Source: Kaistella montana
GTDB taxonomy: Bacteria > Bacteroidota > Bacteroidia > Flavobacteriales > Weeksellaceae
Direction: 5' to 3'
Assembly: GCF_024436175.1 (NCBI RefSeq)
Contig: NZ_JANFQP010000001.1
Location: 744,001-808,000, forward strand
Length of the DNA stretch: 64,000 nt
Made by a program: the position numbers and the translations under genes. Shown here one piece after another: positions 6,144-14,982 of this stretch (within the stretch, counting starts at the first letter, position 1; each line of letters starts with the position of its first letter). Under the pieces are notes generated by a model. The model was given only the letters and a program-made list of their open reading frames with translations, was not told the DNA's origin and ran no database searches.

Positions 6144-8258
6144 TTAAAATTTCATTTTCTGAATCCTTACCGCATTTAGTATGGCAAGCAATGCTACGCC
6201 CACATCTGCAAAGACTGCTTCCCACATCGTGGCTAACCCCCCTGCTCCTAATACCAAGACCACTGCTTTTACTCCAAAGGCCAACGCGATGTTCTGCCAA
6301 ACAATTTTTTTGGTTTGCTTGCCAATATTAATGGCCATTGGGATTTTTGAAGGTTTGTCGTCCTGAATTACCACATCAGCGGTTTCAATGGTGGCATCAC
6401 TCCCAAGGCCACCCATCGCTATGCCAACATCACTTAAAGCTACAACCGGCGCATCGTTGACTCCGTCGCCAACAAATGCAACCGTTTCATTCCGTGCTTT
6501 TATTTCTTTGACTTTATTCACTTTATCTTCCGGCAATAAATCGCCAAAAGCATTAGGTATGCCCAGTTTTCCTGCTACAGCTTTGACTACCGTTGCTTTA
6601 TCACCGCTCAACATGGTAACTTTTACTCCTAAACTTTGAAGTTTCTGTACAGTTTCGGCAGCGTCTTCTTTGATGCTATCCGCAATGGTAAGGTATCCCG
6701 CAAATTTTCCTTCATAAGCAATGGCAATCAATGTTTCTACAATATCGTTTGGATTTACATCATATTGGATATTGAATTTATCCATCAGTTTAAAGTTTCC
6801 TACGAGCAACTCTTTTCCCTGATACGATCCCTTCAGGCCATGTCCCGCTATTTCTTCTACATTGTCGAGAATTATAGTATGGTCGGGTTCACCGAGATGA
6901 TCGTGAATGGCAGTTGCCACCGGATGGGTTGATGAATTTTCGATTACATTCACTAATTTTAGAATTAAATCCCGGTCAAATTCCTGCTTTAGATTGACGG
7001 TCTGTACTTTAAAGACGCCCTCAGTCATGGTTCCGGTCTTATCCATAAACACATTTTTGACCTCTGCCAACGCATCCAGAAAGTTACTGCCCTTAAATAA
7101 AATTCCATTTCTGCTTGCGGCACCAATGCCACCAAAGTATCCTAGTGGAATACTAATTACTAATGCACATGGACAGGATATTACCAGGAATATAAGGGCG
7201 CGATATAACCAGTCCCGGAAAATATATTCATCGACAAACAAATAGGGTAACAGACAGATTGCCACAGCGAGAAATACCACGATTGGGGTATAGATGCGGG
7301 CAAATTTCCTAATGAACAATTCGGTGGGTGCTTTCTGTGCAGTCGCATTCTGTACCAATTCCAGAATCTTTGAAAGTTTCGAATCATTGTAGAGGGTATT
7401 GACCTGCACTTTTGCTACCGTATTCAGGTTAATCATTCCTGCAAGGACGGTATCGTTTTTCTGTTTTGTATCCGGTTTGCTTTCACCGGTAAGTGCCGAA
7501 GTATTGAACGAAGCACTGTCTGAAATCAAAATTCCATCCAGGGCCAGTTTTTCTCCCGGTTTCAGCTGAATAACCGAATCCAGTGCAACTTCCGCCGCTT
7601 TTACCGTTTGTGGGCGGTTATCCACCAAGATGGTCACTTCATCGGGACGCTGATCGAGAAGTTTTGCTATGTTTCCTTTTGCGCGCTGAACGGCTAAAGT
7701 CTGGAAAACTTCGCCTACTGAATAGAAGAGCATTACAGCTACCCCTTCAGGATATTCACCAATTGCAAAGGCACCTATTGTGGCAATAGACATTAGAAAA
7801 AACTCCGAAAACACATCTCCCTTCCTGATACTTTCAAACGCTTCTTTAAGAACCGGTAAACCTACCGGAAGATATGCCGCTGCATACCAACCAACCCGCA
7901 ACCAATCATTGAACCAAGATTGAGGGATCAAATAATCGATTCCCAATCCTGCCATTAGAATCACGAATGAAATAATAGCCGGAAGAAATAGCTGGAAAGT
8001 TGATTTTCCCTGATTAGAATGATCGTGACCATCATCATCATCATCATCATCGTGTTCATCGCCAGGTTTATGGCCATCCTTTTCTGAATGCTCGCTTTTT
8101 GAACGGTTTATTTTCTCATCTACAGCACAACATGCTTTATCGCCTAACTCTTTTTTCAATCTTTGGTCTGCAACCAAATTGATTTTTTCTTCTTCTGTAC
8201 AACACAACTGACGACCATTTTCGTCGAAAGTATGTGTATGTAATTTATTATTTGCCAT
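6144..8258 (-). CDS. cadA: Zn/Cd/Pb-type P1B heavy-metal ATPase (CadA/ZntA-like)
   Basis: A 704-residue inner-membrane pump that exports divalent soft metals using ATP. The cytoplasmic N-terminus (1-80) is metal-binding in character: CC pairs at 19-20 and 43-44, and an Asp7-GHDH stretch near 70-80. Then come the actuator motif TGES (257-260), the transmembrane CPC (362-364), the phosphorylation site DKTGT with Asp406, HP at 445-446, and GDGVNDAP near 597. CPC plus HP fits the P1B-2 (Zn/Cd/Pb) subtype rather than copper. The N-terminal domain lacks a GMxCxxC HMA fold, replaced by the Cys/His/Asp-rich tail. It is the last gene of the operon, 48 bp after czcB, and is followed by a terminator. 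Confidence 0.9.
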   Translation of the reverse strand: MANNKLHTHTFDENGRQLCCTEEEKINLVADQRLKKELGDKACCAVDEKINRSKSEHSEKDGHKPGDEHDDDDDDDGHDHSNQGKSTFQLFLPAIISFVILMAGLGIDYLIPQSWFNDWLRVGWYAAAYLPVGLPVLKEAFESIRKGDVFSEFFLMSIATIGAFAIGEYPEGVAVMLFYSVGEVFQTLAVQRAKGNIAKLLDQRPDEVTILVDNRPQTVKAAEVALDSVIQLKPGEKLALDGILISDSASFNTSALTGESKPDTKQKNDTVLAGMINLNTVAKVQVNTLYNDSKLSKILELVQNATAQKAPTELFIRKFARIYTPIVVFLAVAICLLPYLFVDEYIFRDWLYRALIFLVISCPCALVISIPLGYFGGIGAASRNGILFKGSNFLDALAEVKNVFMDKTGTMTEGVFKVQTVNLKQEFDRDLILKLVNVIENSSTHPVATAIHDHLGEPDHTIILDNVEEIAGHGLKGSYQGKELLVGNFKLMDKFNIQYDVNPNDIVETLIAIAYEGKFAGYLTIADSIKEDAAETVQKLQSLGVKVTMLSGDKATVVKAVAGKLGIPNAFGDLLPEDKVNKVKEIKARNETVAFVGDGVNDAPVVALSDVGIAMGGLGSDATIETADVVIQDDKPSKIPMAINIGKQTKKIVWQNIALAFGVKAVVLVLGAGGLATMWEAVFADVGVALLAILNAVRIQKMKF

Positions 8259-8306
8259 AAGTTTTATTTTAATAATGTATTAATTCTTATTTTGAAGTGC
8301 TATTTC

Positions 8307-9542
8307 TTAATGACCATCACCTTCCTCTCCCTTATTATTTAACTTAGCCAAGATAAAGAAGGCGTTCTTAATTACGATTTTAGCATCGGCAGGAATTGGT
8401 TTTAAAGGTGTAATTTGTGTGTAGCCTAAAGCAGTAACCCCTTTAGCAACAGGAATTTTTTCAAAACCTACTTCCTTTTCCACAATTGTTTTTTTGTTAT
8501 TTCCGTTTGTTGAAGTTAATACTTTTTCGTTATTTTCTTCTTTATCATGATCGGACTGCATTATAAAGATAAAATCCTGTCCCTTATCATTAACTATAGC
8601 TTCAGTAGGAACGGATGCAGTAGTTTGCTTATCAAGACTTATGACTGCGGTAACATTCATGCCATCAATAAGACCTGATCGGTCACCGACGACTTGTGCG
8701 TGAACAGGAACAGTTTTGCTTTCTCCTTCAAAGGCTGTACCTATTGAAGTTATTTTTGCATCATACTCTTTACCTGGACTGTTGGTAAGTGTAAAATGAA
8801 TGGTTTGTCCTGGCTGTACTTTACCCAAGTCTTTTTCATATACATAGATATCTAAATGCAGGGCTGAGTTGCTTACAATTTCGGCAATTGGCGAAGCCAT
8901 GTCTACATTACTCCCGATTTGCGCAATCACTTTACTTACCGTTCCGCTGATGGGCGCGCGCACCGCAAGGGACGAACTGTAACCCTGAGCTGCACCGATG
9001 CTGCCTAGCTGTTTCTGCAGTCCGGAGCGCTGGCTTCGTAATGTTGCAAGATCTGTCTGTGCCTGCTGAAATTTCTTTAACGGTGCGGCATTTCCTTTAT
9101 AAAGCTGCTGGGCACGCGTTACCTCCAGCTCTGCCATCCTGATTTGGCCATTCACCTGCTGCAGCTGCTGCTGCATCACGATTAAATCGGGATTTGATAT
9201 CGTTGCTATAACTTTTCCCCGCGACACATAACTTCCAGGCTGGACATACAATGAGCGCACTATACCGCTGTATGAGGGCGTGACAAATGCCTTATTCTGA
9301 TTCGGCACGGTTAGCATACCGCTCACCTTGATGGTATTGGAAAGCTCCTTACTTTCGATACTGCCCATCTGGATGCCTACAGTTTTTATCTGTTCTTCGG
9401 TGAAATGTGCCACATTAGGATCTTCGTGCTCATCGGGCTTCTCTACTGCAGTTGCTTCTTTGGTTTCAGTGACTTCTGATTCTTTTTTGCATCCTGTCAA
9501 CAAGACAGAGACCGCAAAAATTAGGGTGATATATTTTTTCAT
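8307..9542 (-). CDS. czcB: RND efflux periplasmic adaptor (CzcB/CusB family)
   Basis: A 411-residue membrane-fusion lipoprotein. The N-terminus MKKYITLIFAVSVLLTGCKK ends in a lipobox with Cys18. Next come an acidic/His linker (DEHEDPNVAHF), a beta-barrel/lipoyl half-motif (KAFVTPSYSGIVRSLYVQPG), a Gln-rich coiled coil (MQQQLQQVNGQIRMAELEV) and the second lipoyl half (LAVRAPISGTVSKVIAQIGS). It links the CzcA pump to the outer-membrane channel. The His/Asp/Glu-rich C-terminal part (SDHDKEENNEK) may bind metal. It starts 21 bp after the CzcA-CzcC fusion gene and precedes cadA in the same operon. Confidence 0.9.
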   Translation of the reverse strand: MKKYITLIFAVSVLLTGCKKESEVTETKEATAVEKPDEHEDPNVAHFTEEQIKTVGIQMGSIESKELSNTIKVSGMLTVPNQNKAFVTPSYSGIVRSLYVQPGSYVSRGKVIATISNPDLIVMQQQLQQVNGQIRMAELEVTRAQQLYKGNAAPLKKFQQAQTDLATLRSQRSGLQKQLGSIGAAQGYSSSLAVRAPISGTVSKVIAQIGSNVDMASPIAEIVSNSALHLDIYVYEKDLGKVQPGQTIHFTLTNSPGKEYDAKITSIGTAFEGESKTVPVHAQVVGDRSGLIDGMNVTAVISLDKQTTASVPTEAIVNDKGQDFIFIMQSDHDKEENNEKVLTSTNGNNKKTIVEKEVGFEKIPVAKGVTALGYTQITPLKPIPADAKIVIKNAFFILAKLNNKGEEGDGH

Positions 9543-9563
9543 GTTATATTCTCTTTTGGATCC

Positions 9564-12500
9564 TTAATTTTTAATATAGTAGTTATATTGTATTACTGCC
9601 ATGTTGTATTCGTTCAGTGCAATCAAATAGTTTTTTCTAATGTCTATAGCTTGGGTGAAAAACTGGTGCATTTCAGAAAACCCTATTTCCCCAGCTTTGT
9701 AACTCAGCATTGCCGCATCGAAAATTTGGTCTGCCTGTTTCAAACCTATACTTTCATAATATTTAAGCATTTCAGCAGCTTTCAGAATTTCAGTATAGCT
9801 GGAGCGGGTTTGTGCCGCGAACTGATTTTCCTGATAGCGCAGCTGAGATTGTTGAATTTCGACCTCGGCTTCTGCAGACTGCAATTTGGCTTTGTAAGCA
9901 GTCTTTCCAAAAATGGGAAATTCTACAGCTACTGAAAAGCCTGTTATGGGATCCTTCATTCCGTATAATCTCTGGGAAAATATTCTTCCCGAAAAGTCAG
10001 GTTTGTTCTGCATTTTCTGAACCTCTATATTCGCCCTTGCTATTTCTATATTCTGCTGCTGCAGAGCCAATGAGGGATGAAAACTGTCTGATGGTAAATC
10101 TTCCAAATCCAATTTCTGCAAGTTTGTGTCTTCCGGCAAGTATAGCACCTGACTATTAAGAAACAGACTGAGTTGTTGCTGCTGTGCCGAAATATTCTGT
10201 TCGTTTTGCTGTCTCTGAGCCTGGAGCTCTTTCATCCGTGCCTCCGCAGCAATGTTTTCGAGACCAGCAGCTTCGCCGGTTTTGAAACGAAGATTTGCTG
10301 CTTTGTACATGGACGTATAATACTCATCAAGTTTTTGGTAGAGCTTACCAACATCCTGAAGGTACCACAACTGATAAAAAGCAGTATTTACTTCCCTTTT
10401 TATCACTGCGTCCAACATGCTTTTATTCAGCTGGTGAAATTTCAACTGCTCCTCAAAATACTTTCTTTTCGCCTTATATAAGCCCGGCCACTGGACGGAT
10501 TGCTGGATTCCAATTTTAAAATCGCCGTCGGGATCACTAGGCCTCATATCCTCATTTTCTACAAAGATGCCGGTTTTGGGAATTTCACGTGCAGTTTTAG
10601 TTTCCAGTAAAGCTTTATTTACCTGGGCACTGTTTACCGAGTACTGCAGATTATTTTCCAGCGCTATTTTCACCGCGTCATTTGGTGAAATTCTTTCCTG
10701 CGCAGTAAGTGCACCTGCGGAAGAGCACAGTAAAATTACCAGCGCTACAAACGACGTGTTTTTACTATTTCTCAATTTGTTTTTGATTTGATTCTTAGAA
10801 TTAAATATGATATACAGTAGGGGTAAGACAAATAAGGTAAGGAAGGTTGCTGTTACCAAACCGCCAATTACTACTGTTGCCAATGGCCTCTGTACTTCTG
10901 CACCGCTACCATTAGAAAAAGCCATGGGAAAAAATCCGAATGAAGCTACTGCTGCGGTCATTAGCACTGGACGTAACCGTATACTGGTTCCCTGAATTAC
11001 CCTTCGAATAATATTATTAACTCCAGATTTCTGAAGATCCTTGAAGGTGCTTACCAGAACAATGCCATTAAGAACTGCTACCCCAAATAGCGCAATAAAG
11101 CCGACTCCTGCTGAAATACTGAATGGCATATCCCTAATCAGCAGGGCAAAGACCCCACCAATAGCACTCATTGGTATTGCGGTGAAGATAAGAATGCTGT
11201 CTTTGAAGTTGCGGAAGGTGAAGTAAAGCAAAAGAAAGATAAGGGCTAATGCTACAGGAACCGCTATTTGCAGTCGTGAAGAGGCCTGTTTCAGGTTTTC
11301 GAATGTTCCTCCATATGTATAGTAATAGCCGGCGGGCAAGATGTTTGCGTCATTCAGTTTTTTCTGGATTTCGGTGACTACACTTTCTACATCCCTATCC
11401 TTTACATTAAAGCCAACGACGATCCTGCGCTTTCCATCTTCACGGCTGATTTGCGCCGGTCCTTCTTTAAATTCCACTTTTGCTATCTGAGAGAGCGGAA
11501 TCTGCACACCGTTCTCAGCCGGAATAAAGAGGTTACTCACGTCGTCAATAGAACTTCTGCTCACACTGTCGAGCCGTGCGACCAAATTAAACTTCCTTTC
11601 GTCTTCGAATACTACTCCGGCGGTTTCGCCCGCAAAAGCCGTGCTCACTGTATGGTTTATGTCCTCAATATTCAGCCCGTAAGAGGCCATTCTGGCCCTG
11701 TCGTAAGTAATGGTTATTTGAGGTAAACCAACGGTCTGCTCAATTTTTGGTTCGGTTGCACCCTCTACTGTCTGTACTATTTTGGCAACTTCCGGTGCCA
11801 GTTTCGCAAGGGTGTCGATATTCTCTCCAAATATTTTGACCGCTACATCCTGGCGGACACCGGTCATTAACTCATTGAAGCGCATCTGTATTGGTTGTGA
11901 AACTTCAAAGAATACGCCGGGAATCATTTCGAGTTTTTCCATCATCTCAGCGCTCAAATCCTCATAAGATTTACCACTGTCCTTCCATTCTTTTTTGGGT
12001 TTTAATGTAACGATAAGGTCAGTTGCTTCAGGAGGCATTGGATCTGTGGGGACTTCAGCACTACCGGTTTTGCCCACCACCGTATTCACTTCGGGGAATG
12101 ATTTTAAAATGCGACCGGCCTGCATGGATGTTTCGATACTTTGAGAAAGGGAGGTGCCTTGTGGAAGTATACAGTGCACCGCAAAATCACCTTCCTGAAG
12201 TTGTGGTATAAATTCCCCGCCCATTCTTGAAAATAAAAATAACGAAACAGCCAGCAATGCAACCGCTGCACCGACAACTGCATATTTAAATGCAATGGCC
12301 TTCTGCAACAGCGGAATATAGAAATTGTGGACACTGGCCATCATTCTGTCTGCGAAGGTTTTCTTTGTGCTAATATTCTTAGACAGAAACAGGGCAGACA
12401 TCATTGGTATATATGTAAGGGATAGAATTAATGCCCCTATAATTGCAAAGGAGACTGTTTGTGCCATTGGCCCGAACATTTTGCCTTCAATCCCCTGAAG

Positions 12501-13892
12501 TGACAGAATAGGGAGATATACGATGAGGATGATGATCTGACCAAACGCTGCTGAACTCATCATTTTTTTTGCACTCTCCTGTACGGCGTGGTCCATTGTA
12601 TTTTGTGACAGCTTTTGAGAGCGGTGGTGGACTGCAAGGAAATGCAGAGTGGCCTCTACAATAATTACGGCTCCATCAACGATTAGACCGAAATCAATTG
12701 CCCCAAGACTCATCAAATTTGCACTTACTCCAAAGACGTTCATCATCGCGAGGGCAAAAAGCAGTGAGAGCGGAATTGCAGAAGCTACAATGAGCCCTGC
12801 CCGAAGATTCCCCAGAAACAGAACCAAAACAAGAACTACGATGAGCGCACCTTCTACTAAATTTGTTTCCACTGTGCGGATTGCACGGTCCACTAAATTA
12901 GTACGGTCTTGGAAAGGTTCCACGACAATATCGGCAGGAAGTGACTTTTGAATAGTGAGCATTTTTTCTTTGACCCGACTCACTACTTGCGCAGAATTTT
13001 CGCCTTTCAGCATCATAACAATACCACCTACGGCTTCTTTATCGCCGTTATAAGTTAAGGCACCGTATCTGACTGCACTGCCAATCCTGGTTTCTGCCAC
13101 ATCTTTTATAAGCACCGGAATGCCATTAACCGTTTTTATTACCGTATTGGAAATATCATCTAAAGATGAAATAAGGCCAATCCCCCGGATAAAATATGCA
13201 TTTGGTTTCTTATCAATATAAGCACCGCCGGTATTTTGATTATTTTTCTGTAGCGTGGTAAAAATTTCTGCAATGGTCACATTCATTGCTTTAAGTCTGT
13301 ACGGATTGATTGCCACCTCGTACTGCTTCAATTTACCGCCGAAACTGTTAATTTCCGCTATGCCAGGTGTGCCGTAAAGCTGGCGGGCCACCACCCAATC
13401 CTGCATGGTTCGAAGATCGGTAGCGGAGTATTTGTCTTCTGACCCTTTTTTAGGATGGATAACATACTGATAAATTTCTCCCAAACCTGTGGATACCGGA
13501 GACATTTCCGGAGTACCTATTCCCTGGGGGATATTTTCCTCCGCTTCTTTCAGTTTTTCAGTTATCAACTGACGTGCAAAGTACACATCCACGCTTTCAT
13601 CAAAAACCACAGTAATCACTGAGAGACCAAATCTTGAGATCGATCTCATTTCTGTAATTCCGGGAATGTTTGCGAGGCTCCGCTCAATTGGAAAGGTAAC
13701 TAACTGTTCTGTTTCCTGTGCGGCCAATGTTGGTGTGCTGGTAATAATCTGTACCTGATTATTTGTAATATCCGGTACGGCATCCAGCGGGAGTTTAGTA
13801 GCACTATACACCCCCCAAAGGATTAGTGCAAAAGTCATGAGCCCAATAATGAGCTTATTCTTTACACTAAACTGTATAATTTTATATAGCAT
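9564..13892 (-). CDS. czcA: Fused CzcA-type RND pump and TolC-type outer-membrane channel
   Basis: A 1442-residue fusion. Residues 1 to about 1035 are a heavy-metal RND antiporter: an initial TM helix, a large periplasmic loop, the TM4 proton-relay motif DFGLIVDGAVIIVE (Asp400, Asp406, Glu413; the HME type of Zn/Co/Cd pumps), a second porter domain, and the final TM bundle. From about 1040 a second signal-like hydrophobic segment (FVALVILLCSSAGALTAQ) leads into a complete outer-membrane-factor domain of about 400 residues with long coiled coils. In Proteobacteria these are separate czcA and czcC genes; the fused form is known in Bacteroidota. How one chain ends up in two membranes is unclear; processing at the second signal is likely. 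Confidence 0.9.
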   Translation of the reverse strand: MLYKIIQFSVKNKLIIGLMTFALILWGVYSATKLPLDAVPDITNNQVQIITSTPTLAAQETEQLVTFPIERSLANIPGITEMRSISRFGLSVITVVFDESVDVYFARQLITEKLKEAEENIPQGIGTPEMSPVSTGLGEIYQYVIHPKKGSEDKYSATDLRTMQDWVVARQLYGTPGIAEINSFGGKLKQYEVAINPYRLKAMNVTIAEIFTTLQKNNQNTGGAYIDKKPNAYFIRGIGLISSLDDISNTVIKTVNGIPVLIKDVAETRIGSAVRYGALTYNGDKEAVGGIVMMLKGENSAQVVSRVKEKMLTIQKSLPADIVVEPFQDRTNLVDRAIRTVETNLVEGALIVVLVLVLFLGNLRAGLIVASAIPLSLLFALAMMNVFGVSANLMSLGAIDFGLIVDGAVIIVEATLHFLAVHHRSQKLSQNTMDHAVQESAKKMMSSAAFGQIIILIVYLPILSLQGIEGKMFGPMAQTVSFAIIGALILSLTYIPMMSALFLSKNISTKKTFADRMMASVHNFYIPLLQKAIAFKYAVVGAAVALLAVSLFLFSRMGGEFIPQLQEGDFAVHCILPQGTSLSQSIETSMQAGRILKSFPEVNTVVGKTGSAEVPTDPMPPEATDLIVTLKPKKEWKDSGKSYEDLSAEMMEKLEMIPGVFFEVSQPIQMRFNELMTGVRQDVAVKIFGENIDTLAKLAPEVAKIVQTVEGATEPKIEQTVGLPQITITYDRARMASYGLNIEDINHTVSTAFAGETAGVVFEDERKFNLVARLDSVSRSSIDDVSNLFIPAENGVQIPLSQIAKVEFKEGPAQISREDGKRRIVVGFNVKDRDVESVVTEIQKKLNDANILPAGYYYTYGGTFENLKQASSRLQIAVPVALALIFLLLYFTFRNFKDSILIFTAIPMSAIGGVFALLIRDMPFSISAGVGFIALFGVAVLNGIVLVSTFKDLQKSGVNNIIRRVIQGTSIRLRPVLMTAAVASFGFFPMAFSNGSGAEVQRPLATVVIGGLVTATFLTLFVLPLLYIIFNSKNQIKNKLRNSKNTSFVALVILLCSSAGALTAQERISPNDAVKIALENNLQYSVNSAQVNKALLETKTAREIPKTGIFVENEDMRPSDPDGDFKIGIQQSVQWPGLYKAKRKYFEEQLKFHQLNKSMLDAVIKREVNTAFYQLWYLQDVGKLYQKLDEYYTSMYKAANLRFKTGEAAGLENIAAEARMKELQAQRQQNEQNISAQQQQLSLFLNSQVLYLPEDTNLQKLDLEDLPSDSFHPSLALQQQNIEIARANIEVQKMQNKPDFSGRIFSQRLYGMKDPITGFSVAVEFPIFGKTAYKAKLQSAEAEVEIQQSQLRYQENQFAAQTRSSYTEILKAAEMLKYYESIGLKQADQIFDAAMLSYKAGEIGFSEMHQFFTQAIDIRKNYLIALNEYNMAVIQYNYYIKN

Positions 13893-13953
13893 TTGTAAAA
13901 ATTAAGGTTAATTGACAAGAAAAGCATGTTCCGTATTGTCTACGAAAATGAGC

Positions 13954-13970
13954 GACTATCAGATAGTCGT
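13954..13970. promoter_or_regulatory. Perfect 17-nt palindrome before czcA
   Basis: CGACTATCAGATAGTCG is an odd-centred perfect palindrome about 60 bp upstream of the czcA start, in the spacer after the DUF6660 gene. It is set inside a wider TTCCGTA...TACGGAA pairing that begins at 13930. It could be an operator for a metal-responsive repressor encoded elsewhere, or an attenuator-like hairpin. Confidence 0.4.
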
Positions 13971-14004
13971 AATGTCCTACGGAAGCGAACCGAAGGAAAG
14001 AGAA

Positions 14005-14325
14005 TTAACCTATTTTGGGAGGTTGCCAGATACCGACAGTATGGAGGACTGCGTAGTTGTAATTCTTTTCAGGAAGAGTGTCTTTAATTAAAAGAGCAAT
14101 CTTCTCAGGGAGTAATTTTTTCAGCAGCATGACAGTCATTGACATTCCACAACAGTTGCAAACGCAGAAAGGCGTACAAAGATCAGCATGCTGATCCTGA
14201 CCTTGCTCTAAATGAACGTTTTCTGCCAAACAAACTTTTTCGCCTAAACCTTTCGCAGCATCGCTGCATGGTACCATCGTGAGTACCATGAAGAATAAGG
14301 AAAGAAAAAAGGAAAAAATTTTCAC
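14005..14325 (-). CDS. DUF6660 family small exported Cys-rich protein
   Basis: A 106-residue protein with an N-terminal signal peptide (MKIFSFFLSLFFMVLTMVPC). The mature part carries the cysteine cluster CTPFCVCNCCGMS and a His near it (QDQHADLC). Its length and pattern match the DUF6660 family, which sits beside metal efflux genes in Bacteroidota. It probably binds metal in the periplasm or envelope, but this is inferred. It is the first gene of the efflux operon, 112 bp before czcA. Confidence 0.65.
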   Translation of the reverse strand: MKIFSFFLSLFFMVLTMVPCSDAAKGLGEKVCLAENVHLEQGQDQHADLCTPFCVCNCCGMSMTVMLLKKLLPEKIALLIKDTLPEKNYNYAVLHTVGIWQPPKIG

Positions 14326-14420
14326 GGTGCTAATTTAATAAAAAATAATTTAACTCTTTCTGTTTAGTTAGAATAGGAATGGATAATGATATTGTAGTAG
14401 GCAGCGCGCATACTGAATGT

Positions 14421-14452
14421 TCATTATGTTACTTGCTGTGGCGGGCGGGGAT
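14421..14452 (+). repeat. Direct repeat, right copy flanking the metal operon
   Basis: The partner of 6048-6078. The identical 22-bp core is followed by GGGCGGGGAT. The RexB-like gene ends just 27 bp to its right, so the repeat falls exactly between two cargo modules. Confidence 0.7.
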
Positions 14453-14478
14453 TTGGTGCTGAACTTAGTCTAGTTGCT

Positions 14479-14982
14479 TTATTTATTTTGCAGCTGTAAT
14501 TTGATAATGCTATAAAGAACCAATATTGTTCTAAATATAGTCAAGGTTGTAATCGAAATTGGAATTATGCAGAAATACAATGAATATTCAACGGGTAGCT
14601 TTGATACAAACAGTTTGCTTAATGACAGAAAAAGAAATAATGCCAAAAAGATCATTACCGCCCAAGTAAAAACCCCAACAATACTTTTATAGTGTTTACT
14701 TGAAAATAACAAACCAATACCAGATTGCTCTATTCCCTGATTTTTATGATTTAAGTTGTCTTTAAATGTAACAATGATCGTTAAGGAAGCTAGTACAAAT
14801 CCGGCCAGTGAAATAGATGTACTTATTAAATCGGACATAACTGATTTAATTAGCTCGCTATCAATTGAGACCTGTATTCTGAATGAATTTATAACAATAT
14901 ATGCCAAATAGCAAACCAAGCCGGTAAGTATTATATCCCACAATAAAGGACGTCTGATATATATGTTTAAAATTTTTCTCAT
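14479..14982 (-). CDS. Four-TM membrane protein, RexB-like partner
   Basis: A 167-residue integral membrane protein with four predicted TM segments (IILTGLVCYLAYIVI; LISTSISLAGFVLASLTIIV; FTWAVMIFLALFLFLSL; LYFCIIPISITTLTIF) and short loops. No enzymatic motif is present. Its ATG lies 4 bp inside the upstream 309-residue gene, so the two are translationally coupled. In lambda the sensor gene rexA is followed by rexB, a four-TM protein of 144 residues that depolarises the membrane. Size, topology and order match that layout; sequence homology to RexB cannot be shown by eye. KwaA of the Kiwa system is also four-TM, but there the membrane gene comes first. Confidence 0.5.
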   Translation of the reverse strand: MRKILNIYIRRPLLWDIILTGLVCYLAYIVINSFRIQVSIDSELIKSVMSDLISTSISLAGFVLASLTIIVTFKDNLNHKNQGIEQSGIGLLFSSKHYKSIVGVFTWAVMIFLALFLFLSLSKLFVSKLPVEYSLYFCIIPISITTLTIFRTILVLYSIIKLQLQNK

